Origin: Dryococelus australis
Taxonomy: Eukaryota; Arthropoda; Insecta; Phasmatodea; Phasmatidae
Assembly: GCA_029891345.1 (NCBI GenBank)
Contig: CM057009.1
Coordinates: 86,661,916 to 86,725,915, forward strand
Direction: 5' to 3'
DNA: 64,000 bases
Shown here: positions 20,830 through 32,697 of the stretch, in pieces
How positions within the stretch are numbered: the stretch's first letter is position 1
Layout of the letters: each line of letters opens with the position of its first letter
Translations under genes and position numbers: made by a program
Notes under the pieces: model-generated
What the model was told of the DNA's origin: nothing
The model's input: the letters and a program-made list of their open reading frames with translations, nothing else
The model's database searches: none

Positions 20830-23800
20830 ATCCCCACAGCAACGTATTTATAATATCATATTTTTCATTCAAAATCATATCTTTATCATAGTCAAATTTA
20901 AACTCTTTTGCCATAAACTTATTTACCAAATTTTTTTGTTTTTTATCTCTTGTAATCATATTGTTTTTATAATAAATTTTTCTTATTTTTTTGTAGTAAT
21001 TCAGACATATAATTTATATTCAACTGTAAAGCATTTTCGTGATTTAGAGTGAGTCCGTTATTTTTTTTTAACTAGTTTTCCTAAAAAAGTTTCATAACCA
21101 TAACTTTTTGGTCCTCTACATCCATTCGACACCATAATTATTTTTTCCAAATTCATCTGTCCATCCACCAAGCATGCAACCTGTTTGTACAGTAGTTTTT
21201 ACCATCATCAATGTAAGCTACACACACTATAATAATATACTACTTTATCATGTAATTTATCTAACATTTCATATAAACGTAATCTAGCAATTAAAGAGGT
21301 AAAAGTTGCTATAAATATATTTGTTGCAGTGGTATTTTCTACATAATTATCATTGTATTTATATTACACTTCAATTATTTTTTCATTGATGTAAAAAACA
21401 TTATTTATTTGTATTCTTATCATTTCATAACAATACATACCAATAAGTTGTATCAATAATATATTCTGTTTGAGTCAAATTGCATGTTTGTCCAAATTGT
21501 CCTCAAAGTGACTTTAAAGAAATTTCTGAAACAACACGTTTTCCAGAATTTCGTTCAATTTTTCAATGTCTAGATCAATATTTTGTTCATTTTTAATAAC
21601 ACGTATGTATTCTTCTTTGGCTTTATAATCATCTTCCCGAGGAATATTTTCCAATTTTATTTTCATAAATGTTTTAATATTATTTCTGAATATGTTATTA
21701 CTTCTTTGGTTGAAATGCCAAACTTCATGAATTTTAAGTAATTTGTAACCGTTTCTGTAGCTTTATATAGTTCTAATGTTGTTCAAGTTCCATTTATTGC
21801 TCTTTCTTTATCACTATGTTTACATTCCTCTTTTTTCTCTACAACATATTTTGAATATATGGTAAACAATAGATTTTCTTTTTTAATGGAAGAACTGGAT
21901 AATATAAATTACGTGGTGCTAAAACTCTACATTTAATCAATCCAAACCAATTTTTGTCATAATTTTTAGGATTAAAAATTTTAAATGGATGACCAACTGG
22001 ATAATAATCATAAAACATTACTGTTGTGTACAAACTACATTTTTCTACATATCTTAATTTTCTTCCTGAAACTTTTAATTTTGAAGCATTTGTTCTACCT
22101 CCAAAAAATGCATCTCTTGGTTGTAATGGTTCTATTACATTTTTAGTTTTTTCTAAATTATTTTTTGTAGAAAATTGATTTTTTTCTATTTGCAAGCCCA
22201 CATTTCCCTTACTTTGTAACCATTTTTTCTTCAAATTGTTGTTTGATTGTTTGTTTTGGCAAGCAAATCGTCCATACTTTTATTGTTGCATTTATTTGTT
22301 GTATCAGGAGAATAACAATGTTAAAAAAAACCATGGTATTGATATATTGTTTTAGTTTTTTCATAATAACCATCAACTTTTGCTCCAAAAATAGTTACTT
22401 CTCCACCATTTAACACATGTTGAACTTTTGGAAATGTATTTAACCACAAAATTGATTCTTTACTAAACATTTCATTTTTATCATCTTTAACTACACCAAT
22501 AGTATAATTCATAAGAAAATTTTTTCTATAAACAGCCATACAAACACCTGCTATTGTTATGTAACAAAATTGATCTATATTAGCTATTTCTAGAAAAGAT
22601 TCTCTAAATTTAAGACATACACATCGTAAAATATCAACATCAGAATCACAATATTCAGCAAGTTCTTTTTTGAAATCGAAAATATAATTTTCTTTTCATT
22701 TTTCAGCATGCCATTTTAAAAAATCTTTTCGTTCTTCTTTCATTGTATTGACTCCATAATATTTTGTAGCAGGTATTTTTCCAACATAATGTTGATTTTA
22801 TTATTTATTTAAAAAGTGTGGAAAATATCCTTTTTTAAGCTCTTTTAAGCCAAATGTTTTTGGTAATGTGGCAAGACTTCCTTGAATAAAGTTTATACTA
22901 TCAATTATTTTGATATTTAGACTCTTTGTTTTAAGTTTGCATAATTTTTGAACCTTCATATATTGTTTGAGGTTTTATACCGTTTCTAACACAATTTTGT
23001 AAAATAAAATATGAATCGTAGCCTTTGGAATTACGTGCAATAAATGTATATCACTTATTTTCTTTAGATATAGCCCATTTACAAAATTCATTTTTAAATG
23101 CCTTTTATTACCATTAAATTCATGTACAGAAATAAAGTTTGGTGTGTGAAAACCAGTATCTTGTGTGGCTTCATAGTCAATAAAGTAGTGTTTTTCAGTG
23201 TAAGAACAATTTATATCTTTTTCGTTATTTTTGCTGTTTCTCTTGCATATAACATTTATGTTCATCTTTTTTCACAATTTCACAACAATTCCAACATTTA
23301 GCATAACCAAATTCGTGTTTTTTTATTTCTCAAGTATATTTTGTTACAAGTTTTACACTTATAAACTGCCTTACATACATCATCGTAATTAGAAAAACAT
23401 TTTTTTCAAGAACAATATCTATTACATTTTTGACAATATTGCTACAAAGAATTGGGAGGGAGGGGGGGAGTTGTTTATCAACAAACATCATATGTTATAG
23501 GGAGCTGGGAGAAGAGGAAAGAACTAAAATAGGGTTGATGGGCAGGGGGGGGGGGGGAGTCAAACCATCTCTTTCTCATAGCATCTAAAACCAATAAAAA
23601 ATATAAATAATCACTCAGCTTCTGCGAAACTATGGGGGCGATCCATCACAAGGTGAAAATTATGAGGGTCGCCTTGAAACGCTTAACGACCAACTTAAAG
23701 ATCTGAAAATATAGCTCTCAAAATACTTACTCTTAAAAGTCATAAAGATCTATTTAACACCACTTCGTCTAAAGAACTCGCTCATTCCAAAGGGCACGAG

Positions 23801-26230
23801 AGGTACAACTAGGAATCTTCCAGACTTGGTCACACTGACTCACCCACTTAAAACAGAAGTGAAAATAAAAATCATTAATTGAATAGACTTAGTTATCATA
23901 TACCAATGAAAATGAAAAGGGTGCTAAATCTACTAAAAGAAAGCGTATGATTTCCCAAAAGCATGATTTGCTAAAACCAACAAGATAAATTATATAAAAG
24001 TGTCAACAAAAATATCAATCATTATCAGAGACTGAGAATTTTATTCTGTTTTTACAAACAGACTTTAGTATCTGGACTTTGTTTTTGTAAAAAAATGAAA
24101 AACAAATGAATAAATGTTCATCTATACAATTTTGACAATTATCTCATTTACCAGTTGTACAGATTTAACAGGAATAAAACTGTCACCTCAGAACATTAAG
24201 ATAACTATAAACCCAAAAGAAGAAAACTATAACTTCAGCAACTATTGATTCTCATATAGATGTTCAAAACTATTTACTTATTGATTTATCATTTCACAAA
24301 GATAATTACAATAATTTAGGGACTGACTTCTTTACATCTGGGATTTACTCCGGAATCAAAAAGTGAGTGTTATACAGTTACACATCAAATTAGCTAGTGC
24401 ACAAATTTATCCACTTGGTGAGGGGACTCTGTTACTCGAAAAAAAAAAAAATGACTTGTTTGTATGGCAGCCTTCAGCAGCTAAATGGGTTCTGTCCACA
24501 CAACTTCAAAAACAAAAACACTAGACCACACTCTGCATCATACTTTTACATTTAGCTTCGTCAAATTGGAACTAAATGAAACGTTTGACATGGCTACATT
24601 AAAATTCCTTTCCTCAAATACTTTAGCGTCCAACGATTATTAAAATTCCAAGTATAGAAAACAAAATTAAACTTTAAAAAAAAACGCAAATTGCTACTGC
24701 ATTAAGGAAGCTCCCAGAACCAAACAAAAACTATTATCTACAATGACAGTAACAACAAAAAATAAAGACCAGGTACTTATCTCCGTAAACAACTACATGT
24801 TGTTTGAAAACTCGAGGCTCCTCAAGCCTCCACTCTTCCCTTCACCATTGCTCTGCTATGCATCCACTTCTCTCGGCAGTTAATTCATGACTCCGCTTTG
24901 TGGCGCACACCAACCTGCTCACCGCGTCATCCATGCTCTCTAAGCTTTCTCTGTTGCCAGGCAGTCGTCAGTGAAAATTGCCCTGTCGCCGCCTCCTGCC
25001 TCACCCAAACTGTGCATCCTCTATCTCCCCTCAACCCTCTGGCACCCTGGAACTAACACACAGCTATCCTTCAGCCCGTGCACAGCTCAGCAAGTCCACG
25101 AGTCATGCCACCACGCCGTCCGCTTTTGCTGAGCTCGCATCTGTCCAGCCATGGCCCATCTGCACATATCCATCGGCCAGACTGCCCGAACAAAAATCCA
25201 GGTCAGCAGCAACACCACAGACGCGACTCGTGATCTCAAGGGGCTCGAGCTAATCTCAAAATCCCTAACCAGCCATCAGGCTATAAACTGGGTGAGAATT
25301 TACACATTTTGAGAAAAAAATCACTACAAATTTAAAACAACCGTTCCAAAACTACAAAAAAAAGCAACTTCTCATCCAAAAAAAAAAAAAAGGAATCCAA
25401 TTTAATAAAAAAATTTTCCCAGAAATTACGACTGCGCAACAATATATTCTAATGTGATCTTCACCTTGCCAAACTTTTTTGTGTTTTGGGTTTTTTGCAC
25501 AAAGTACATATATTTTTATTATTTTTCTCACACTCATGTTGATATTTATTATTTCATGGTTTGTCACAATTTTTACAATCATAAACATTACCTAAAAATG
25601 TGTTCATACATCATAATGTTCATTGCGTAAATAAATAGAGAATTGTTGGTTTTTTTAACCGGATTCTATAATAGAGTTGAAATGTACAGCTGAAACAACT
25701 TTAATTTTAATATTTAGAAAATTTTCTGTATCCCTAATATCTTGCAAACTGAAACCAATTTCGCAATTTTTTCCCATTCTTTTGCGAAGTTCACAAGCCA
25801 ATTCTTCTTGCATTGTTCATTATTCATTAATTTTCTATCTAAAATGATATTAGTTTTGTATGTTAAAGGTGTGATTATTGCTCTGGGTCCACATAAATTA
25901 TCATCGGTGTTAATTTTATTAATACATTGTTTTGCTTTTAGATCTTTAGTTAACTTGGCAATTTTTTTTACTTTGTCCTCCTCTTGGAATTTTGTAATCA
26001 TCTATGTCAAAAGTAGTTTAATTTATGTATACATTTTCATTTGATGTAATTATTCTTTCAATTTGACTAAGTAAATTTTCAGCATTTAAATTGTTATTTC
26101 TTGCGGCTGAAATTGTGTGGTGAAAATTCTGATTATTTGAATATATTCTCATTTGATCACCATTTCTATAACAGGTTGTTTTTCTTACAGATTTCATAGT
26201 TGCATGAACAGCATTTCGAACAGCATCCAT
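20830..26230 (-). pseudogene. polB: Polinton protein-primed DNA polymerase B
   Basis: Read right to left, across many frames. N-terminal part 26018-26230 has 'LNAENLLSQIERIITSNENV'. Then 25714-26001 has 'NTDDNLCGPRAIITPLTY', a Polinton PolB signature. A Cys-rich zinc region follows around 25440-25590 and again at 23290-23430, separated by the solo LTR. The exonuclease domain has 'HYFIDYEATQDTGFHTPNF' (Exo I, D-x-E) near 23160 and 'AEYCDSDVDIL' (Exo III) near 22640. The polymerase domain has 'LQPRDAFFGGRTNA' and a motif A reading 'EKCSLYTTVMF', where the expected D-x-x-S-L-Y-P has lost both Asp and Pro. The C-terminus near 21000-21130 has 'SYGYETFL'. It would copy the element by protein priming; here it is dead. 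Confidence 0.85.
23440..25441. mobile_element. Solo LTR (2.0 kb) inside the Polinton polymerase
   Basis: Starts TGCTACAAAG and ends GCGCAACA, with ATAT immediately outside both ends (23436-23439, 25442-25445). This is the form of an LTR retrotransposon insertion with a 4-bp target duplication. There is no internal coding region, so it is a solo LTR left by recombination, or a non-autonomous element. It contains G-runs near 23549 and a GC-richer part at 24800-25260 where the open frame 24978-25253 has no recognisable product. The polymerase zinc region resumes in the same frame on the other side once the insert and one ATAT are discounted. Confidence 0.7.
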
Positions 26231-26239
26231 TTTTTTTTA

Positions 26240-26546
26240 TTGGATATCCTTGTAAATTATTTATGAGAATGTTGTATTTTGTTTGCCACATGTTGAAATC
26301 ATCAATTAAATTATGGCTAACCTTATGAATTTAGAATGGAATCTTCTTTTCCACATACTCGTTGAAAATGTTTTGATTAAAAGGAAAAATTTGACCTAAA
26401 TGTTTATTTTCTCCTTTAACATCAGGAAATGAAAAGTAAATTCCTTTTGTAGGCTGTTTATGGTAAAATGAACACTTTTGAAATCCCTGCTTAAGATCTA
26501 CTTGTTTACACATTGTGTATATGTCCGTCTTTTGTAAAATTAACAC
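26240..26546 (-). pseudogene. Polinton-associated ORF of unknown function
   Basis: Upstream of PolB on the same strand an AT-rich frame of 71 residues reads '...KVDLKQGFQKCSFYHKQPTKG'-like sequence, in part 'GFQKCSFYHKQPTKGIYF' and 'GENKHLGQIFPFNQNIFNEY'. After a stop it continues as 'DDFNMWQTKYNILINNLQGY'. It could be the start of PolB or a separate small Polinton protein. No motif was recognised. Confidence 0.4.
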
Positions 26547-26559
26547 TGCCCAGAAAGCG

Positions 26560-27429
26560 AAGGAAATAATTTAAGTTATCGCAAATGGTTACCTAACACT
26601 TTTTATTCAATGTTAAGATATGGAACTACTTTCCATGCATCATTACCAATTTTGCTGGGCACATGTTACTGAGTACACCCATTAAAATATATGAAGTTAG
26701 GATCAGTGACTTTTTTCTAAGGTTGATTTCAAAAGTGCTTACTTTATTGTGAACAGCCTATAGTTTTATTTTTTGGGCTTAAAAATATCTGATTAGAAAA
26801 AGGAAATATTTATTTTAATTCTTTTTAATTTTTTCAGATTTTTTTGTAACCTGAGAAAGGTAAATTTGTTAAATTTCTCTTTGTTTCTTTGTTTGTACTA
26901 GCTGTAATTAATTCATATTTTTTTAACTGGTATAAATTTTTTATTTTTAATCTTTTAGCTTTAACTCTTAATTCCACAACTTTTAAATCATTTAGATTCT
27001 CTGTATGCTTTTTAAATTTCTATTCACTCTTTCAAAGACTTTGTGTAATAATACTTGTAATTAAATATAACCTTTACTTAATTTGTATAAATTTTATTTT
27101 CTATTCTTTTCCTATAATTCTCAAATCATGCACTCTCTTTTCACTCAGATCTGTTATTGCTGTTTACATCACCATATTTGTTTATTTATAAGAATACAAA
27201 TGTAATAAGATTGCAAAAAATATAAAGTAAATAAAAAATTTAATAAATAATATATTTAAAGGAATAAAATGGAACAAGTGATTAAATTCATGATATTTGA
27301 TTAATTTAACTATTTAACTTCTTGTAATGATATTTTTCATTAGAGCATTTTTTACATATTGATGCACGTTTGTCCTTAGTTCTTTTATGTATTGAAAACA
27401 AATTTATTAATTTAACCTCATTACATTGA
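26560..27429. other. AT-rich, no gene recognised
   Basis: Very AT-rich sequence to the right of the Polinton. The hydrophobic open frame at 26889-27191 (+) is explained by composition. A Polinton terminal inverted repeat should lie here but none could be matched to the left side. Confidence 0.5.
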
Positions 27430-27717
27430 CACCATCAGGTGAGACACGAGACAAATGATGACACAAATAATTACCGGTAATATAGGCGCCAGCGGTGCTT
27501 CCCAATCACTACACTACTAAGACTCAGGGTTCTCAGGGATGCTGTCGGTTCTGTGTGTCCATCTGACCTGTGCGTACATACAAACACATAGGCAATACTA
27601 AACTTTTACTAAACGTAACTTTATAATAAACACTTAATAAAATATATGTGGGTAGGACACTGTCACCACTGAATAAAAGAGGTAAGTTCATGGTAGACTC
27701 TTTTTTATTGTTACTAT
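27430..27717. repeat. Dispersed LTR-like repeat, copy 2
   Basis: Homologous to 38-312 in the same orientation, sharing 'ggtgagacacgaga', 'agcggtgcttcccaatca', 'aggtaagttca' and the T-rich end with 'tttttattg'. Divergence is visible throughout, so the two copies are old. Confidence 0.6.
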
Positions 27718-29240
27718 GCGTACACAGCAACATGCCAATGAAATTATGATAATCTCATCATAACTAGCCAATTCCGCTTGGGTGCTTCCCAGCCCGCAAT
27801 TAATCTAGCGCACGCCTAAATGGATGATCTTACAGAGGTGCATGATAGCATAGCCTTCACAACGGAAGACGGCCGACAGCTGCTAGGGTGGACTGATGGT
27901 TTTTCCCTGAAGACAGGACACGGTGGATTGCAAATGAAATCTTTGATGAAACATTAACATGTGTCATTACTCGGCGTCACGCAAACTCGCTGGGGCTTGT
28001 CCACCAGCACATGGGTAGTGTGGTGATGGCCTATACACAGAACCGGCTAGGACGGGAATAATTGCAACATATACAAAATTACATAAACCCTCAAAAGATA
28101 CATGAAACAAGATGGGACACGAGATGAGTATTCACAATAAACAAGTTTAGATGGTGCGGATGCCGCTGGATGAAGTTCGTAGTGGACAACATGGTGCAGG
28201 TGGAATTGCAATATTTCTTTGTAAAAATGGAAAATTTAATTCAGACAAAACATTATTGTTGCTGAGAAAATTATTCTCTGTACGATATAAGTGATCACAG
28301 GCTTGTAACTTGCCTGATGCCTGTAAAATGAAACATTAACATGACTGCGTGGTCAAAAAGCTTCAATTTACGTGAAATTACACAGAACCTTGACAAAATT
28401 GAACATACTACCGTGAATAAAGTATTGCACATACAATATTACATAAATAAGCTCTCAAACGCAAAGATGGCGTAGACAAATACTTGACGTCGGTCAGCCA
28501 TGTGGTTATACGTGATGTTGTTGTAAAATTATTCAAACATGGAAAATACCCTCAAATACATTCATGAAAACAAAGCTCTTAAAATTGCTCTTAGCAATAA
28601 TGTAGAAATTACAATGAAATGCCACTAACATAGATGGATGGCACCTGATTCAAGTTGCGTGGGTATAGAGACCTCTTCTCCTCCTTCTCCTTGATTAAGT
28701 TAAAAATGCCACAAGGGCAAAATAAATTAGTAAAAGGAAGCATAATGCTGGGGAAAATGTCTGACAAATGTACGCGAGCAAAGGTTAACCGGTAAACTAA
28801 GTTGACTATTGAAACCTACATCAGTGAACAAAAGTTGTAGTGCATACGTGACAATGTCTTACCTCGCCAGCTCTCCTCGACAGACTTGCCAGAGACAAGT
28901 GTTGCACGGATCTACCATGGCCGCCTACGGGGTTCAGTGCTATGCACGTCGAGTAAAATATTTTATTATAGAAATAAAATGGCACAACTTAAATTAAATA
29001 TTGTTTTACATTTTTATAATTTTCTTATGAATTTTTCATATTATTTTAGTGTGTCTTAATGACAGCGTTCAGACCGGAATATTAGTGTTCTTAATATTGG
29101 TGCCACGAGCACTTTGAATTTCACAACCAAACACTTTTAATATAACAACAAACACTTCAAAACAGTTTAAGACTTTTAAACGCCGCAAATACAAATATAA
29201 AACACATTTTACACCGAAAAATAATATTTATGTGAGAGTT
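27718..29240. other. No gene recognised
   Basis: Mixed-composition sequence with only short frames. 'ggtgcttcccag' near 27781 echoes the adjacent repeat, and 'gggacacgagatgag' near 28117 echoes its start, suggesting more of the same retroelement, but no protein motif is seen. Confidence 0.45.
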
Positions 29241-29261
29241 CAAATTATTGGCCTCATTGCG

Positions 29262-29537
29262 CACGTGCAGGACACGTGCGTGGTAACTGCTGTCATGGGC
29301 TCTAGCGCCACTGGCTGTTAATCAATGTCAAACGATCCCTACCTCAAAGGCCAAGACAGTGCGAACAGTGCAACATTGCCGGTTGAGGGCAAAGAAAACG
29401 TGGCCTCGGAGGTCGTAGGTTTCTTCTGCGTTTGCAAGGGGTGGGAGTGTAGGCAGGAACAACAATGTGGGTACGTGGTGGTGACTCGGCTCGCCTTTTG
29501 TGAGTGCTGTGTTGTGCATTGTTGACACTTGACGTCA
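29262..29537. promoter_or_regulatory. E-box pair and CRE in a GC-richer block
   Basis: Two CACGTG boxes lie 11 bases apart (29262-29267, 29273-29278) and a palindromic TGACGTCA lies at 29530-29537. The block is GC-richer than its surroundings and has overlapping short open frames on both strands, one of them a plus-strand ATG frame of 66 codons (29325). It may be the promoter part of the LTR of gypsy E or a host promoter. The motifs are seen; the role is inferred. Confidence 0.35.
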
Positions 29538-30100
29538 CACTCACTGCATTACTAGTTTCCCCAAACCCTTTTACACTCTCTTGCCCTACTAGGCTCTCCC
29601 ATGCGAGAACTGGAAAGTCTCTGAAAGATGTCTCGCCTTCACATGTGGTATCAAAATTTACATTTACACTTTGGTTACAACCAAATTTAGCTGTGCCCCC
29701 TTAAAACTTACTTCACTGGCACTGGTTGTGTTATTTACGTGTGTACTTATGTTACCACTTCTTCGTGTACACTTGGAAACCCCTTAAAATCACTCTGATT
29801 TGTTGTGTCATTACAGGCATTAACAGAAAAACCCAAAAATGGTGTTTCGCTTCTTCTTGCTTCCACCTCCTCACTACTAGGTGTTGGGTGTTCTGTCGGT
29901 GCAAAACCCTTATATGGCAGTTAATTACTTTTATTGGTTGTTGTCATGTTAGTGTTGTCTTCCTCAGTGTACATGTTGACATTTCCCTGTGTTCTCCCCG
30001 GTGAAATTCTCTGAGCTCGCTAAGGTACTGGGCGTAATGTCGTCTCCTTGCCTCTATTCCCTACAGGTGGTTGGGCTATATGCAGGTCGTAATGGTGCCA

Positions 30101-30628
30101 TTATGTGACACGTCTTGGTTCCAACTTCAATAGATACATGGAATTTCCCATCTTTTCCACCACTCTCACTGGCCCCGTCCATCTAAGTGCCAGTCCAACA
30201 CAATACTTTTTCGCCCCGGCTGATAACTGTTTTTCTCTGACGTACACATACATTCCGGGTACAAGTTTGGGTGGCGGCCTCGTGTTCCCCGCTACCCACA
30301 CATTACAATAGCTGATCTGGTTCGTCCTGGCTTCCTCATGTATTTGCACCTGGTGTTCGACAATTTATTCTTGTGGTCTGGGCGGGTTTTCGCAGGGTGC
30401 TCTGGGAGCACGGAGTTCGCGACTTTGTACCATCTTGGCTGGTGTTTTCCCGGTTGCCACATTCACTCTATTCCGTAGGCAAATTATTACCTCCGGGATC
30501 AGTTTGACCCACCTAGTGTGATCTTCGCCTAACCGGACACATAATTGGATCTTTACTTCTTGGTTACGTCTCTCGGTTGGGTTAGCTCTGGGATGGTATT
30601 GCTCGGGTGGTACTGTGTTCTGTTCCAC
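30101..30628 (-). pseudogene. pol: Gypsy E integrase, C-terminal half
   Basis: Two adjoining frames. 30365-30628 contains 'YHPRANPTERRNQEVKIQL' with the catalytic Glu of the DDE triad, and 'ITWVKL'-like sequence followed by 'CLRNRVNVATGKTPAKMV'. 30101-30349 contains 'GMYVYVREKQLSAGAKK' and 'RWTGPVRVVEKMGNSMYLL', the GPY/F-type C-terminal domain. The zinc finger and both catalytic Asp are missing. Immediately to the right lies gag, so an internal deletion has removed protease, RT, RNase H and half of integrase. Confidence 0.8.
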
Positions 30629-30658
30629 ATCTGGTACAGTACTTTCTCCACTTTCACC

Positions 30659-31140
30659 CTATAAATTGTGTACCATTGTGCCCAGCTTGTTGTAGATACA
30701 AATTACATAGTACACGAACTCCTCGAAATATTCATCAGCTCCCTGGACTTGTATCTGAAGATGTATTTCTAAGTCTTTAGCCTCGCCTACTCTCGTAAAT
30801 GCTGCCTCCAATGCATTTGCTAACCTCCCATAAGTTGTTATTTCCTCTGCCCAAATACCTAAGCTGTCATACCAACGAGCTGCTGCTCCTTTTAGAAAAC
30901 TGGGAAGGTAGGTTAAACACTTCTTCTCACCCCAAATATTTGCTACTGTGGCTCCCTTAAAATTTTTCAAATTCTCTGATATATCTTCTAAACTTTTGCC
31001 AAAGTTGTAACCAGGATCTACTAAAAAACGACTGCTTGCTATTTCTGCACAATTATCAATATCACTTGAATTTAAATTCTTCGTTTCCTCTACTGATTTC
31101 TCTCCTAAGTTTCTTGGAGTACCTAACTCTGAATCCTAAC
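30659..31140 (-). pseudogene. gag: Gypsy E gag (capsid domain)
   Basis: The 103-residue open frame contains 'CLTYLPSFLKGAAARWYDSL', the G-x-A-x-x-W/Y core of the Retrotrans_gag family, and 'YGRLANALEAAFTRVGEAKD'. The same frame can be read further upstream to about 31140 through 'LVDPGYNFGKSLEDISENL'. It stops only about 30 bases before the integrase fragment of the same strand, with no zinc knuckle or protease between. Confidence 0.75.
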
Positions 31141-31289
31141 TGCTTTTGAATGATTTGTTCCCTGCTTTAATTTGTATGGAAGGTTGAACATCACTAACCT
31201 TATGCTTCTGTTTTGTTCCCCGCACAGTGAGAGAGAGGGGAGAACCTTACATACACAAAAAGAAATGAAGAGATACATAGAAATTCACT

Positions 31290-32480
31290 CCATTTAAAAT
31301 ACTTAAACACATTTAACATATAAGATAAACAACAACTAATAACATTTATCACTTATAATTAATTATAATTAATTGGTTAATTAATTAACACGTATGTTAT
31401 AATTACCTAATTCTTAGTGACTACGAAGATAACACCATGTCATTTTCCCAACAGCACAAAAAAAAACACTATACCCGCAGATACTGCCTGGGTGAAGGTA
31501 AATCCAACATGACCCACCCTCATACCAAATTATACCTGGTGCCAAACACCAATTGAAACGAGGGAAACAGGGGAAGGGAAAAATTAGATTGAGTAAAGCT
31601 GGAAGTAATTGAAAATAATTTGTACTAAAATAATAGGTCATTAGTCAACCAAACTCCTTCACAATAAATTATCACTCTGAAAGAATGTAAACACAAGTAA
31701 TGGTAACATGCCTCCACCACTGGACTTTTCATTGCGAAGGGCAGTCCAGAAGCCCTAAAGAAAAAAGAAAATCTAATAATCTCAAAAACTGTAATTTTGG
31801 AATTCCAACCCACGTTAGGTAAGCCGGCTAACTTTTGTCTCTTAGGGTGAATTAAACAACATCTAAAGCAAAAAACACCACCATACTCATTAATGTATAA
31901 CTTTCGATAAATAAAAAATGGGGGTTGCGGGACTGTGGAACTACATTACTCACTTGGCTGTGCAACAGGTAGAAGGAAAGGGGAGGGGGGTTGCTTCATG
32001 GCTTTTAGGGTGCTATCTGGAAAAATAGCTAGGTGTGTAGACCACTTAAACCACTACTGTCATCCTTACACATCTACTTGTTCCCCAATGTTTTATTGTG
32101 GGTTTGAGATGAGAGGCTAACAAGGAATCGTTCAAACCTTTGAACAAAATCACCATCAAAAGCAAAGTAACTATCCAGAGTTTCAGTTAGAGTAAAATTA
32201 AAATAAATAATTAAATAAAGGGTAGAATGAAAAACATGTGTGTTTCCCAACAAAACAACTTATAGATAATAATTTATTCATAAATTAAAATTATGTAACA
32301 AAAGAAAGTGTAATAAACATCACTTTGGCCAGTTAACTCAACAGACCCATATTTGAACCACAATAAGGATCCACAACTAAACCAGTAATAACAATTAACA
32401 ATAGTTATAAACTAATAACAAGTAACATACCAGAGAAGTGATAACTTATAAATATAACAACAAAAGAGTATTGAGAGCAG
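31290..32480. other. No gene recognised
   Basis: AT-rich, with short frames (31414-31641 and 31625-31813, -) lacking motifs. The gypsy E leader or LTR probably lies at the left of this stretch but its edge was not found. Confidence 0.45.
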
Positions 32481-32485
32481 AGATT

Positions 32486-32693
32486 ATGGGACCATAACTA
32501 CATTCAATTTTCAATTAGTATTCTTAAATTTGGTTAAAGTTGCTATAAGAATCCTGCAGGTAGTTACAAATTAAAATTTTTCAATGTTTCTTTTCTTCTA
32601 AGGTTAATCTGGTAAATACCTGCAGGATTCTTATAGCAACTTTAACCAAATTTAAGAATACTAATTGAAAATTGAATGTAGTTATAGTCCCAT
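32486..32693. repeat. Near-perfect inverted repeat, 77-bp arms
   Basis: Left arm 32486-32562 (atgggaccataactacattc... to ...cctgcaggta) is the reverse complement of right arm 32617-32693 with a single mismatch that I can see (c/t, seven bases from the outer end). The loop is 54 bases. The transcript would fold into a long stem. The outer flank on the right is a (TA)n array. It may be a foldback-type MITE or a palindromic TIR element; no coding potential. Confidence 0.85.
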
Positions 32694-32697
32694 TATA

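Larger units (their letters stand above)
16560..26560. mobile_element. Decayed Maverick/Polinton (adintovirus-like) element
   Basis: Four hallmark genes of self-synthesising Polintons occur together in about 10 kb. They are a retroviral-type chromodomain integrase (+, about 17490-18383), an FtsK/HerA-type packaging ATPase (-, 19300-19900), a minor capsid-like protein (+, 19926-20626) and a protein-primed family B DNA polymerase (-, 20830-26230). A zinc-ribbon protein and an unknown ORF precede the integrase. Major capsid and maturation protease were not found, and no terminal inverted repeats were identified, so both ends are approximate. All genes carry stops or frame breaks. The low GC and AAT/AAA/GAT-rich codons are uniform across the element except for a solo LTR (23440-25441) and a GC-richer block at 18410-19215. 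Confidence 0.85.

Noticed and set aside
24978..25253. 91-codon GC-rich plus-strand frame
   Set aside because: Lies inside the solo LTR and has low-complexity composition with no family motif.
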